A stretch of DNA of 64,000 nucleotides from CAWCGU01 sp963838095 (GTDB taxonomy: Bacteria; Actinomycetota; Thermoleophilia; Solirubrobacterales; 70-9). Below the pieces are notes generated by a model, which ran no database searches, had not been told where the DNA came from, and was given only the letters and a program-made list of their open reading frames with translations. The DNA is taken from positions 992,001-1,056,000 of the forward strand of contig CAWIPO010000008.1 of assembly GCA_963838095.1 (NCBI GenBank), given 5' to 3'. Of the stretch, positions 7,874 to 17,113 are shown in pieces (position 1 is the first letter of the stretch; the number at the start of each line of letters is the position of its first letter). The position numbers and the translations under genes were made by a program.

Positions 7874-8034
7874 CCCTGCCGGGAACGTATCCCCACCGGG
7901 CGCATCGTGGCAATGGGCAACGCCCCATACTTTTGCCCCTGCGAGTGTAGGGTCGGTCCATACTGGCCGGCGGTCCTCGTGGATAGGATGGGCGCGCTGG
8001 CGGCCCAGCTGGGCCCGAGAGAACGGAGGTCTCG

Positions 8035-9840
8035 ATGAACCTGCAGCTCGTGGACGAGGGCGAGACGGCGCGCAGGGTGCGGCGGGAGAACGAGACCCTC
8101 TACGCGGTCATCAAGACCGTGTCCTCATCGCTCGACCTCGACCGCGTGCTCCGCGGCATCGTCGAGATCGCAAACGACGCGACCGGTTGCCACGCCTGCT
8201 TCATCTACTTCCTGGAGGGCGACCGCTTGGTACTGCGGGCCGCATCGCCTCGCTACTCGGCCTTCGTGGGGGAGCTCGGGCTGAGCGTCGACGAGGGACT
8301 CGCCGGCTGGGTCGCACGCACCAAGACCCCCGAGTTCATCCGGGAGAACGCGATGGCGGACGCGCGGATGAAGTTCGTGCCAGAGCTCGAGGAGGAGGAG
8401 TTCCAGTCGATGGTCGCGGTCCCGATCCTGGCCAAGTCCGGCGACGTGATCGGGGTCGTCGTCCTCCACACCGAGGCGCCGCGCGAGTTCGAGGACGACG
8501 TGCTCAACTTCCTCGTCCACACGGCCTCGCTGGTCGCCGGGGCGATCGAGAACGCCCAGCTCTACGAGGAGACCACGCGCCGAGTACAGGCGCTCACCAC
8601 CCTCGCCCAGCTCAGCCAGGCGCTGGCGGGGGTGACCCTGAAGGAGGACCTCTACGACGTGGTCGCGCGCGGCGCGCGCGAGCTCCTGCGGGCGGACGCC
8701 TGCCAGATCTACCGTCTGGATGTCGAGGCCGATGAGCTGATGCTGGTGCGCTCGGACCCGGAGGGCGCGCCCGAGGCCAGCGCCCGGCCCGGCGGCGCCG
8801 CCCTTGTGCTCGACCTCATGCGCCGGGCAAATGGCCGGGGACGAAACCGACGGCGCAGAGTCGCGCGCGAGCTCTGGCCCGACGTCAACGAGGACTCCCT
8901 GCTGGTAGCACCCCTGGTGGCCCGCGAAGAGCAGCTCGGCGTGCTCTGTTGCATGGCGGAGGACAGGCTGTTCACGCAGGAGGACGCCGAGCTGATGGGC
9001 GCCGTCGCGAATCAGACGGCCGTGGGCCTGAAGAAGGCGGAGCTGATCGAGCGGTTGACGGCGGAGAACATCGTCAAGGACATGTTCGATGCGCTCGCCG
9101 CCGGCTCGCTGGAGACCGCGGAGGCCAAGGCGAGCGAGACCCGCTGCGACCTCGGCCAACCGCATCTCTTCCTGCACGCCGAGCGTGGGCCCGGCGCCGA
9201 CGAGGCGGCGTCCGCATGGCCCGAGCTCGCCGCGCGGTTGGAGCCGCGGCTGCGGAAGCTCTGCCCGCGGGCGCTGTTCGATTCGCGTCACGACCGGGTG
9301 CGGGCCCTGGTGCCGCTGCCGAACGGGCCCGGCGCCGGGCTCGCGGAGCTTCGCGCGGAATGCGATTCGCTGGGCCGCGACGAGCGGCTCGTGGTTGGCC
9401 TGAGCGACGTGGATAGAGGCGCGTCCGGCGCCCGGCGACGGATGCGGGAGGCGGCCGACGCCGCCCGGATCGGCCGCTCCCTGGTGGTGGATGGCGGCGC
9501 CGTCTCATACGAGCAGCTCGGCGCCTACCGCTACCTCGTGCACCTCGAAGTGGACGACGCACCCCACGATCGCTACCGGCAGTCGGTGGCGGCTCTCAAT
9601 GACTATGACCGCCGGCGCGGCTCCCGGCTGGTGGAGACGCTCGAGCAGTACCTCGCCGACCGCGGCAGCATCACGGCCAGCTCCCGGGTGCTCTACGTAC
9701 ACCCGAACACCGTCCGGCAGAGGCTCGAACGGATCGAACGAGTCGCCGAGCTCGACCTCTCCAAGGAGGACCTGCTCTCGCTGGAGCTGGCCCTGAAGTT
9801 GGCCCGGCTCCATCAGGCGCGAGCAGGGAGTAGTCCGTAA
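8035..9840 (+). CDS. GAF-domain transcriptional regulator with PucR-type HTH
   Basis: 601 residues. Two GAF sensor domains (about 35-180 and 190-335), a variable middle, and a C-terminal PucR/CdaR helix-turn-helix (about 525-590) with SSRVLYVHPNTVRQRLERIE. PucR-type proteins are activators of nitrogen or purine catabolic genes and sense small molecules through the N-terminal part. Divergent from amt across a 160-bp gap, so amt is the likely target. It converges with the small membrane protein gene, leaving 5 bp between stops. Confidence 0.88.
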   Translation: MNLQLVDEGETARRVRRENETLYAVIKTVSSSLDLDRVLRGIVEIANDATGCHACFIYFLEGDRLVLRAASPRYSAFVGELGLSVDEGLAGWVARTKTPEFIRENAMADARMKFVPELEEEEFQSMVAVPILAKSGDVIGVVVLHTEAPREFEDDVLNFLVHTASLVAGAIENAQLYEETTRRVQALTTLAQLSQALAGVTLKEDLYDVVARGARELLRADACQIYRLDVEADELMLVRSDPEGAPEASARPGGAALVLDLMRRANGRGRNRRRRVARELWPDVNEDSLLVAPLVAREEQLGVLCCMAEDRLFTQEDAELMGAVANQTAVGLKKAELIERLTAENIVKDMFDALAAGSLETAEAKASETRCDLGQPHLFLHAERGPGADEAASAWPELAARLEPRLRKLCPRALFDSRHDRVRALVPLPNGPGAGLAELRAECDSLGRDERLVVGLSDVDRGASGARRRMREAADAARIGRSLVVDGGAVSYEQLGAYRYLVHLEVDDAPHDRYRQSVAALNDYDRRRGSRLVETLEQYLADRGSITASSRVLYVHPNTVRQRLERIERVAELDLSKEDLLSLELALKLARLHQARAGSSP

Positions 9841-9845
9841 TGGCG

Positions 9846-10064
9846 CTAAGCGGCGCGGTGTACGCGCCTGCGCGCAAGCCAGATCCAGAAGATCCCGAAT
9901 CCCACGACGTTCAGCAGCACCACGAACAGCACCCACCACGCCTTCCACAGGAAGGGGACGTCGTCTCCCTCCTTCCACAGCTCGTAGCCGGTGAGGTAGG
10001 CCATGATGGCCAGGGTCAGGACCAGGATCGGGGGGGCCTGACCCGTGAGGATGAAGAGGATCAT
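9846..10064 (-). CDS. Two-helix membrane protein (PLDc_N-like), 72 aa
   Basis: 72 residues with two hydrophobic helices (about 10-28 and 42-64) joined by a polar turn, and a basic C-terminus. Length and the W-rich second helix recall the phospholipase D N-terminal-like (PLDc_N) family of small actinobacterial membrane proteins. Start ATG 10064 is chosen because the reading frame upstream of it has no membrane or conserved character. Confidence 0.6.
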   Translation of the reverse strand: MILFILTGQAPPILVLTLAIMAYLTGYELWKEGDDVPFLWKAWWVLFVVLLNVVGFGIFWIWLARRRVHRAA

Positions 10065-10099
10065 GGGCGCCGCCGCGATCCTAGCGGCGTCACCTAGCG

Positions 10100-10783
10100 A
10101 TGACGATCCGGGCGAAGCTCTACACGGCCATCGCGCTGACGGTGCTGGGCCCGCTGGCAACCACCGCGGTCGCGCTGCACGGGATGGCGCAGCTCGGCGA
10201 CCGTTTCGACGAGGTGCTCGCTCGCAATCAGTCCGAGGCGATCGCCCGCCAGCTCAAGTTCCTGGTCACCGACGCTAACGGCTGGCAGACGGCCTACGGC
10301 TACGCCGGCGGCGAGTTCCGTTCCCGCTTCGTTCACTCCGCGGGCGAGCTGCGCGACGAGCTGGAGCTGGCCGCGGACACCTTCACCGATCAGCAGGAGA
10401 GGTCGCTGCTGGACGAGCTCGACGCCGAGTTCGAGGCGTTCATGACTCTCGACGAGGTCGCGTGGCGGAGCCTCGAGGCCGGCGACGCAGCCCGCACGCG
10501 ACAAATCCTGCTCGGCCCCGAGCTGGAGCGCTTCGAGACGATGGCGGCAACGGCCGACGAGCTGGCGATCTACGAGCAGGAGCAAGCGGAGGCGACCGAC
10601 GCCGCCTTCGACGACGCCCGCGACGACGCCCGCCGGCGGCTGATCGCGGTGGCGCTCGGCGCGGGCCTCGTGATCATCATCCTGCTCGTCACGGCCAACG
10701 ACGTCGCCCGCCTGGCGCTGGAGGGCGAGCGCAGCGCGCGCGGGGGCCACCGGCGCAAAGGGCAGGACGACGCGGGCTCGTGA
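10100..10783 (+). CDS. Membrane-anchored four-helix-bundle sensor-like protein without output domain
   Basis: 227 residues: membrane helix (about 8-28), an extracytoplasmic helical region (about 30-185) of the type found in chemoreceptor or histidine kinase ligand domains, a second helix (about 187-207) and a short basic tail. No HAMP, kinase or methyl-accepting part follows. Its TGA overlaps the GTG of the antiporter gene (GTGA), so the two are translationally coupled; the protein may sense or modulate that transporter. Confidence 0.7.
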   Translation: MTIRAKLYTAIALTVLGPLATTAVALHGMAQLGDRFDEVLARNQSEAIARQLKFLVTDANGWQTAYGYAGGEFRSRFVHSAGELRDELELAADTFTDQQERSLLDELDAEFEAFMTLDEVAWRSLEAGDAARTRQILLGPELERFETMAATADELAIYEQEQAEATDAAFDDARDDARRRLIAVALGAGLVIIILLVTANDVARLALEGERSARGGHRRKGQDDAGS

Positions 10784-12024
10784 CCCAGGATGTCCTGCTC
10801 ACGCTGAGCCTGCTGCTGGGTGCCGCGCTCGCGGCACGCTTCGTGGCGAGCCTCCTTCGGGTTCCCGAGATCCTGCTCCTGGTCCTGGTCGGCGCGCTCT
10901 TCGGTCCCTCGTTGCTGGACGTGGTCGACGTGCCCTTGGACTCGATCGGCGCTCAGCTCCTGTTCACGCTCGGCGTCTCCTTGATCCTCTTCTACGGCGG
11001 TCTCAATCTCTCGCTCGACGTGCTGCAGAAAGTCCGGGTCGGCCTCGGGATGCTCGTGATCCCCGGGGTGCTCCTGACCGCCCTGATCACCGGAACGGTC
11101 GCGCATTTTGCCTTCGACCTCTCCTGGACCGCGGCGCTGCTCATGGGAGCAGTGCTCGCCCCGACCGACCCGGCGATCCTGATCCCCCTGTTCGTGCGCT
11201 CGCGGCTGCGGACCAAGGTCGCTCAGACGGTCGTGGCGGAGTCGGCGTTCAACGATCCGACCGGGGCCGTCCTCGCCCTCGTGCTGGCCGGGGTCGTGCT
11301 CACCGGTGACGGCTCGATAGCAACGCCGGTGCGCGAGTTTGCCGTGGACCTCGGGATCAGCACCGTCATCGGCATCGTCGCGGGCATCCTGCTCGCGGCG
11401 ACGATCTCCAGCCGCCGCGCGGGTATCTGGCGCGAGTCGTCGGCGGCCGCCGTGCTCGCGGTGGTGACGATCGGCTACTTCTCGCTCGACTCCGCCGGCG
11501 GCAGCGGATACTTGGGCGCCTTCCTCGCGGGGCTCATCGTCGGGAACATGGAGCGCCTCGGCCTCGCCATGCACAGCAGGCACAAGCGGGAGCTGCAGCA
11601 GTTCGCGTTCTCCGTAGCAGACCTGGTGACGCTGTTGGTGTTCGTGGTGCTGGGGGCGAACATCCCGTTCGAGACGCTGGGCGAGTACTTCCTGCCGGCG
11701 CTGGCGGTCCTCGGGGCGCTGCTGTTCCTGGCGCGGCCGGTGACGGTCCTCGCCTGCGTCCTTCCCGACCGGCGGGGAGCCTGGACCCGGCCCGAGCTGG
11801 CGTTCCTGTGCTGGACCCGGGAGACCGGGGTTGTTCCGGCGGCGCTGGTCGGTGTGCTCGCCGGGCTGGGCGTTCCGGATGTCGACGTCTACGCCGCCGT
11901 GGTCGCGATGGCGATCGTGGCGACCCTCCTCCTCCAGGCCCTCCCGGCGGCCTGGCTTGCCGGGAGGCTCGGGCTCCTCGACGGTCGCGGGAGGGGGCCG
12001 GCCGCCGATCCCGCGGTTCCCTGA
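10780..12024 (+). CDS. CPA1-type Na+(K+)/H+ antiporter
   Basis: 414 residues, about 12 membrane helices. Family signatures: LGVSLILFYGGLNL (about 61-74), APTDPA (about 126) and ESAFNDPTGAV (about 152-162), whose Asn-Asp pair carries the exchanged cation. Closest to the NhaP/CPA1 group, which expels Na+ or K+ in exchange for H+. GTG 10780 overlaps the previous stop. No C-terminal TrkA-C domain is present, so any regulation would come from partners such as the upstream sensor-like protein. Confidence 0.9.
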   Translation: MTQDVLLTLSLLLGAALAARFVASLLRVPEILLLVLVGALFGPSLLDVVDVPLDSIGAQLLFTLGVSLILFYGGLNLSLDVLQKVRVGLGMLVIPGVLLTALITGTVAHFAFDLSWTAALLMGAVLAPTDPAILIPLFVRSRLRTKVAQTVVAESAFNDPTGAVLALVLAGVVLTGDGSIATPVREFAVDLGISTVIGIVAGILLAATISSRRAGIWRESSAAAVLAVVTIGYFSLDSAGGSGYLGAFLAGLIVGNMERLGLAMHSRHKRELQQFAFSVADLVTLLVFVVLGANIPFETLGEYFLPALAVLGALLFLARPVTVLACVLPDRRGAWTRPELAFLCWTRETGVVPAALVGVLAGLGVPDVDVYAAVVAMAIVATLLLQALPAAWLAGRLGLLDGRGRGPAADPAVP

Positions 12025-12063
12025 CACAGCAACGTGCCCGCCCCGAAGGGGACGGCCTGGAAG

Positions 12064-12137
12064 CACCCCCGCCAGGACTCGAACCTGGGGCCTGCGGTTT
12101 AGAAAACCGCTGCTCTATCCAGCTGAGCTACGGGGGC
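12064..12137 (-). tRNA. tRNA-Arg (TCT anticodon)
   Basis: Cloverleaf readable on the minus strand: acceptor GCCCCCG paired with CGGGGGT (one G-U), D-arm AGCTCAGCTGGATAGAGC, anticodon stem GCGGT/ACCGC around loop TTTCTAA, T-loop GGTTCGAGTCC. No CCA is encoded. Confidence 0.95.
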
Positions 12138-12178
12138 TCAACGGTCAGCGTAGCGCTGGTGCAGGCGAGGATCTGGAG

Positions 12179-12556
12179 CTAGGGGTTCGGCTGGTCGCGT
12201 CGCCTGCCACCTTGGCCACGCCCGCCTCTTCTGCCGCCACCGCCCCGCCCCGGTCCATCGCGACGGCGGCCCCCGCGCTCGGGTGAGTCGTCGACTGCAT
12301 CAGGTGCATCGGCCGCCGCGGCAGGAGCTGGCGCGGGTGGATCAGCAGCCTCCGTCGGTTGGTCGACGTCGTCAACCGCCTCCGGAGACGCCCCAGGGTC
12401 CTTGATTGCCTCGACCGCCGCCTTCGCCTTCTCGCTCAGGCTCCCCTCGCCCTTCGCGATCGACTTCAGATCTTCGGCGTCCTCCTTCAGGCTGTCGGAG
12501 CCGCCGCGCTTGTCGACCAGCGCCTTTGCCTTGCTGCTCAGGCTCTTGAAGTCCAT
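12179..12556 (-). CDS. Small Lys/Ala-rich protein with Arg/Gly-rich tail, unknown
   Basis: 125 residues. The N-terminal 50 residues are amphipathic (SSKAKALVDKRGGSDSLKED), like the short Rv0909/MT0933-type antitoxin or stress-protein segments seen in actinobacteria. The middle is Pro/Ala/Asp-rich, and the last 35 residues are an Arg/Gly tract typical of nucleic-acid-binding tails. No toxin gene adjoins. It lies between two tRNA genes. Function not assigned. Confidence 0.55.
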   Translation of the reverse strand: MDFKSLSSKAKALVDKRGGSDSLKEDAEDLKSIAKGEGSLSEKAKAAVEAIKDPGASPEAVDDVDQPTEAADPPAPAPAAAADAPDAVDDSPERGGRRRDGPGRGGGGRRGGRGQGGRRRDQPNP

Positions 12557-12606
12557 TGGACCGAAATTATCACGGGCGCTGGATTTGTTCCGGCGACCTC
12601 TGAAAA

Positions 12607-12682
12607 TCGGGGCGACTGGATTCGAACCAGCGAACCTTCGATCCCCAAAACCGACGCTCTGACCAGACTGAGCTACGCCCCG
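12607..12682 (-). tRNA. tRNA-Pro (TGG anticodon)
   Basis: On the minus strand: acceptor CGGGGCG/CGCCCCG with discriminator A, D-arm AGCTCAGTCTGGTCAGAGC, anticodon stem TCGGT/ATCGA (one wobble) around loop TTTGGGG, T-loop GGTTCGAATCC. No CCA is encoded; TTTT follows. Confidence 0.95.
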
Positions 12683-12695
12683 TCGCGGGCCGAGT

Positions 12696-13338
12696 CTAGC
12701 CATTGTTTGAGCAGGCACTCCATCCAGGCCTGAAGCCGAGCCCGAAAGAGCCGTATCGATGCGTCGATGGCGAGCACACCATGTTCCGACCGCCAATTGC
12801 GCCCTGAAAGCTTGCCGCTGTTGGACTTGCGCAAGTGGCGGAATCGATCAGGGCCAACACCCAACTCCGGCTCCAGAATGCCTTCAGCGCCTCCGGATCC
12901 TGATCAGCGTGATATTGGAAGCGAAACACGGGTGGACGCTGGGCAAAATGCGTCATCCAACGCGCAGCAAGCTGATGACGGTCGGGATTGGAGTTCGCGA
13001 GTGAGACGACGTTTCGGCTTCCGCTTGTATCCCTCTCCGACGTACATGCAGACGAAGTCCCGGAAGGTGGCGTCAGCGGCCAATGCATGAAACTCCGAGC
13101 GTCCCCGCACGTAGGCAGCCTCCCGTAGTTCGCGGTAGTTGCGCGCGTCGCTCTGCTGCCCTCGCACGCGCCGACTCCGGCCAGTCGCTGTTCGGCTTCC
13201 GCTGGATCGGCAGGTCACTGACCCAGTAGTAGATCGTCGTTCTCGAGATCGCCAGACGCTCCGCGAGCTCGTCGATCGTCAGCTTCTTCTCGGTCCGAAG
13301 CTGCTTGTCTTCTCCCTGATGTAAGCCGGATACGCCAT
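12696..13338 (-). pseudogene. Degraded HTH/LAGLIDADG-like regulator, at least four frameshifts
   Basis: Joining frames recovers one protein: MAYPAYIREK start; an HTH segment (KKLTIDELAERLAISRTTIY); RNYRELREAAYVRG; FRDFVCMYVGEGYKR; NVVSLANSNPD; FRFQYHADQDPEALKAFW; then GVGPDRFRHLRKSNSGKLSG and a C-terminal helix. This order matches a common actinobacterial family that joins an HTH to a LAGLIDADG-like domain. Single-base shifts near about 13300, 13150, 13010 and 12870 break it. More decayed than the other frameshifted loci in the window, so probably a genuine pseudogene. It lies beside tRNA-Pro. Confidence 0.7.
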
Positions 13339-13406
13339 CTGGCCAAACCCCTCAATCGAACGGATGTTCGCATGCGCGCCGGACGGAACGGGTAGGGTGC
13401 GCGCCG

Positions 13407-14672
13407 ATGGCTGAGGTGCGGCCGCTGAATGCTTTGCACTACGAGCCCGCTGCGGTTGGGTCGATCGCGGACGTGACGGCGCCTCCCTATGACGTGATCA
13501 CTCCGGAGATGCGGAGCAAGCTAGTCGCCCGCTCGCCCTTCAACGTCGTCGAGATCGACCTGCCGGAGGCGCCTGAAGGGGTCGACCCCTACGAGCACGC
13601 CGATGAGACGCTCGAGGCGTGGACGCTGCAGGGCATCCTCGCGGCCGACCGCGAGCCGGCGGTCTGGGCGCTGACGCAGGAGTTCCCCGGACCCGACGGC
13701 TCTCCCCTCGTCCGGCGCGGGTTCCTGGCCCGAGTTCGCCTCGCTCCCTACGGGCCCGGCGCCGTTCGACCCCATGAGCGCACCCAGCCGGGGCCCAAGG
13801 AGGACCGGCTGCGGCTCACCCGGGCGACGCGGCACAACCTCTCCCCCATCTTCGCGCTGCACTCGGGTGATGCCTGGAGCCACATCGAGCCGGCGCTCGG
13901 CGACGAGCCGTGGGCCGAGGTCACCGATGACGACGGCACCGTCCACCGGGTCTGGCGGCTCGCCGACGCCGCGCTGCACGAGGCACTCGCCGCGAGCTCG
14001 CCGACAGGGAGCTGCTGATCGCCGACGGGCACCACCGCTACGAGACCTCGCTCGCCTACGAGCGCGAGGTCGGGGACGCCGCAGGCGAGGAGGGGCCGCA
14101 CAGCTTCGTGCTCATGTGCCTGGTCTCGCTGGACGACTCCGGATTCGCCGTGTTCCCCACCCACCGGCTGCTCTACGACCTGAAGCCCGAGCAGTACGAG
14201 ATCCTCGCCGACGGGCTCCGCGCCCACTTCGAGATCGAGGAGGTGCCGGTCGAGCGGCCTCGACCCCGCCGGCGAGCCCGGGCTCGGGGTCTTCGGCTAC
14301 ATCGACTCCCATCTGAAGCGCGGCTTCCGGCTGCGGCTCAAGGACACCGACGCGCTGGAGGCGGCGCTGCCCGATAAGCCCGCGGCCTACCGCAACCTCG
14401 ACGCGGTGATCCTCGAGGAGCTGGTGTTCAAGAAGACGCTGGGAATGAGCACCGACGACATCGCCGCCAAGCGCGGGCTCGCGTACATCAGCGATACCGA
14501 CCGCACCCTGGCGGCGATCGAGGCCGAGCAGCGCGACTGCGCTTTCCTGCTGCGCTCGACTCCCGTCGAGCAGGTGCGGGAAGTCGCCGCGGCCGGCGAG
14601 ACGATGCCGCCCAAGTCCACCTACTTCTTCCCGAAGCTGCTCACCGGGCTGGTCTTCAACCCCCTGAGCTGA
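13407..14672 (+). CDS. DUF1015 family protein, two apparent frameshifts
   Basis: Starts MAEVRPLNALHYEPA, then DVTAPPYDVI, and continues with VRPHERTQPGPKEDRL and NLSPIFAL, all typical of DUF1015 (function unknown, about 400 residues, widespread). The frame breaks near 14000 (just before LLIADGHHRYETSL) and again near 14255 (before GLDPAGEPGLGVFGYID), and then runs intact to EQVREVAAAGETMPPKSTYF. With one base corrected at each site the protein is full length. The high conservation of all three parts favours sequencing error over decay. Confidence 0.8.
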
Positions 14673-14695
14673 GGGCAACACCGGCGTCTGGACGG

Positions 14696-15280
14696 ATGGC
14701 TCCGATGACCCGCATCTACACCCGCAAGGGAGACGACGGGACGACCTCGCTCTGGTACGGAGGCCGCAAGCCGAAGCACGACGGCCGCATCGACGCGTAC
14801 GGGACGATCGACGAGGCGTGCTCTGCGCTCGGCGCTGCCCGCGCCCTGTGCGACCACGGCCAGGATGAGATCGCCGCCGACATCCTGCGGGTGCAGCGGG
14901 AGCTGTTCGTCGCCGGAGCCGAGCTGGCGACGGCGCCGGAAGCCTCGGAGCGGCTCGAGGACGGCGTCAGCCGCGTCACCGATGAGATGGTCGCCGAGCT
15001 CGAGCCGCTGATCGACGGGTACATGGATCGAGTCGAGCTGCCGCCGAAGTTCGTGATCCCCGGCGGCACGCCGCTGTCCGCGCAGCTCGACATCGCCCGC
15101 ACGGTCGTCCGTCGCGCCGAGCGTCGTGTCAGCGAGCTGCGAGACGCGGAGAGCATTGCATCGGATGCCGTGATCGGCTACCTAAACCGCGCCTCCGACC
15201 TCGTCTACGCGATGGCGCGATTCGCGGACACGCCCGATCCGGAGCTGTTCGAGGGCCGCGACGCGGGGAAGCGCAAATGA
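14696..15280 (+). CDS. PduO-type ATP:cob(I)alamin adenosyltransferase
   Basis: 194 residues. IYTRKGDDGTTSLWYGGR ATP loop, DAYGTIDEACSALG, FVIPGGTPLSAQLDIARTVVRRAER (His in the usual spot is absent; the Arg-rich end is typical), and the C-terminal LNRASDLVYAMAR. Attaches the adenosyl group to cobalamin. Its stop overlaps the OsmC gene start (ATGA). The start could also be ATG 14705. No B12-dependent enzyme is encoded in this window. Confidence 0.92.
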   Translation: MAPMTRIYTRKGDDGTTSLWYGGRKPKHDGRIDAYGTIDEACSALGAARALCDHGQDEIAADILRVQRELFVAGAELATAPEASERLEDGVSRVTDEMVAELEPLIDGYMDRVELPPKFVIPGGTPLSAQLDIARTVVRRAERRVSELRDAESIASDAVIGYLNRASDLVYAMARFADTPDPELFEGRDAGKRK

Positions 15281-15684
15281 GAGCGGTCGCCCGCCGGCGC
15301 TCGGGCTACACCCACGACGTCGAGATCGAGGGCGGGCACTCGCTCGTCATCGACGAGCCGCAGGATTCCGGTGGGGCCGACCAAGGACCCTCCCCGACCC
15401 GCGTGCTGGCGGCGTCGCTGGCGGCCTGCACCGCGATCACGGTCGAGATGTACGCCGAACACAAGGGCTGGGACGTCGGCGAGCTCGAGGCCGTCGTCGA
15501 GATGGAGTACGGGCGCCCCAGCCAGCCGAAATCGTTCGCCGTCACCCTGCGGGTGCCCGAGTCGGCCGGGTTGAGCGAAGAGCAGCTCGATCGGATCAAG
15601 CTGATCGCGGGAAAGTGCCCCGTGCATCGGGCGCTGTCGAGAGAGACACCGGTCGAGATCACCGACCGCGTCGAGCTGGTCTGA
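15277..15684 (+). CDS. OsmC/Ohr-family protein
   Basis: 135 residues of the OsmC fold. SPTRVLAASLAACTAITVEMYA carries the first reactive Cys, and LIAGKCPVHRAL the second, the pair that reduces organic hydroperoxides in family members. The domain starts almost at residue 1. It overlaps the adenosyltransferase by 4 bp and is followed by an SDR 21 bp later. Confidence 0.88.
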   Translation: MRAVARRRSGYTHDVEIEGGHSLVIDEPQDSGGADQGPSPTRVLAASLAACTAITVEMYAEHKGWDVGELEAVVEMEYGRPSQPKSFAVTLRVPESAGLSEEQLDRIKLIAGKCPVHRALSRETPVEITDRVELV

Positions 15685-15705
15685 CGTGAGCGTAAACCGG
15701 CGCTG

Positions 15706-16506
15706 ATGGACCTCGGCCTGGCGGGAAAGACGTGCGCGGTCACCGGCGCAAGCCGCGGGATCGGGCGCGAAACCGCGCGTCAGCTCGCCTCCGAAGGCGC
15801 GAACGTCCTGCTGATCGCACGCGGCGCGGATCCGCTGGCCGAAGCGGCGGTGGAGTGCTCTCAGGCGGGCGGCGCCGCGGAGACCCTCGTTCTAGACGTC
15901 ACCGACCGCGACGCGGGCGATCGCATGGTCGCCGCCGCGAGCGAGCGTTTCGGAGCGCTCGACGTGCTCGTCAACAACGCCGGCGGTGCCCGCCATCGCG
16001 CTCTCGACGAGGTGCCCGATGAGGACTGGCAGGCGGCGTGGGAGCTGAACGTGATCGCCCCGCTGCGGGCCATGCGCTCCGCGATCCCCGGGATGGCCGC
16101 GCGCGGCTGGGGCCGGATCGTGAACGTCTCCTCCACCGCGGGCAAACGCCCCTCCGCCTCCATGCCCGAGTACTCCGTCGCGAAGGCGGCCGAGCTCTCC
16201 CTGTCGCGGCTGTTCGCCGACCGCTACGCGGCGGAGGGCGTGCTGATCAACGCGATCTGCCCCGGCCCGGTGAAGTCCGAACTGTGGATGGAACCCGGTG
16301 GCCTGCTGGACCAATCCAAAGAGCGGGCTGGATTCGAAACCCGCGAGGATGCCCTCGAGGCTGCCGGCGCCAAGCGGCCGATCGGGCGTTTGGCCGAGCC
16401 GGACGAGATCGCCGCCGCGATCGTCTTCCTGTGCAGCGAGCGCGCCTCCTACGTCGCCGGGTCCGCCTGGAGCGTCGACGGCGGCACCGTCCAGGTGATC
16501 ATCTAG
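15706..16506 (+). CDS. SDR-family oxidoreductase (FabG-like)
   Basis: 266 residues. TGASRGIG cofactor loop (about 14-21), NNAGG (about 90), catalytic Ser in NVSSTAG (about 144), YSVAK Tyr/Lys (about 158-162), and a C-terminal SVDGG. The family uses NAD(P)H on carbonyl or hydroxyl groups; substrate cannot be assigned. Arg after the second strand suggests NADP. It precedes a NUDIX hydrolase by 7 bp. Confidence 0.9.
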   Translation: MDLGLAGKTCAVTGASRGIGRETARQLASEGANVLLIARGADPLAEAAVECSQAGGAAETLVLDVTDRDAGDRMVAAASERFGALDVLVNNAGGARHRALDEVPDEDWQAAWELNVIAPLRAMRSAIPGMAARGWGRIVNVSSTAGKRPSASMPEYSVAKAAELSLSRLFADRYAAEGVLINAICPGPVKSELWMEPGGLLDQSKERAGFETREDALEAAGAKRPIGRLAEPDEIAAAIVFLCSERASYVAGSAWSVDGGTVQVII

Positions 16507-16513
16507 ACACCGC

Positions 16514-17080
16514 ATGGAAGCGCTCGTAGACCGGCTTCGCGACGCCCTCCTGTCTCCAGCCGATGCGGAGGCAATCGACGCACACGGCCGGATCGAGGCC
16601 GCGGTGCTCGTGCCGCTGTACATGGACGAGGGGCGGCCGGGGCTCCTGTTCACCGAGCGGCGGGCCGACCTTCGCCGCCACGCGGGCGAGATCTCGTTCC
16701 CGGGCGGACGCAGAGACCACCCCGGGGAGGAGCTTTTGGAAACGGCCCTGCGAGAGTCCGAGGAGGAGGTGGGGATCGACGTCAGCGAGGTCGAGCTGCT
16801 CGGCGCGCTGCCGCCAATCGGCACCTTCGTCACCAACTACAAGGTGTATCCGTTCGTCGGGCTGATCCCGCACGGGCTGCGCCTGAAGCCAAACCCGGCG
16901 GAGGTTGAGGCGATCCTCATGTTCCGCCTCGACGAGCTTCACGAGGGGTACGAGATGAAGCGATTGGTCCGCCGCGGGGTTCCGTTCCGCACTCCAACCT
17001 ACACCGTCGACGGGCACCTGATCTGGGGGGCGACGGCGCGGATCCTGGGCGAGCTGATGGAGAGAATGGACGGCGACTAG
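16514..17080 (+). CDS. NUDIX hydrolase, CoA pyrophosphatase type
   Basis: 188 residues. The Nudix box is complete: GGRRDHPGEELLETALRESE followed by EEVGI. The preceding LLFTERRADLRRHAGEISFP is the UPF0035 signature of NudL/YeaB-type CoA diphosphatases, which cleave CoA to phosphopantetheine and 3',5'-ADP. About the usual length. Confidence 0.9.
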   Translation: MEALVDRLRDALLSPADAEAIDAHGRIEAAVLVPLYMDEGRPGLLFTERRADLRRHAGEISFPGGRRDHPGEELLETALRESEEEVGIDVSEVELLGALPPIGTFVTNYKVYPFVGLIPHGLRLKPNPAEVEAILMFRLDELHEGYEMKRLVRRGVPFRTPTYTVDGHLIWGATARILGELMERMDGD

Positions 17081-17113
17081 GCTGTTAGGAACCCTAGAAA
17101 CGGAGGCACAAAA

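Noticed and set aside
12179..12556. Calling the small gene between the tRNAs a toxin-antitoxin unit
   Set aside because: Only a weak resemblance to MT0933-type antitoxins is seen, and there is no toxin gene beside it.
12064..12682. Integration site with att repeats at the two tRNA genes
   Set aside because: No integrase or direct repeat of a tRNA 3' end was found nearby; only one decayed HTH gene adjoins.
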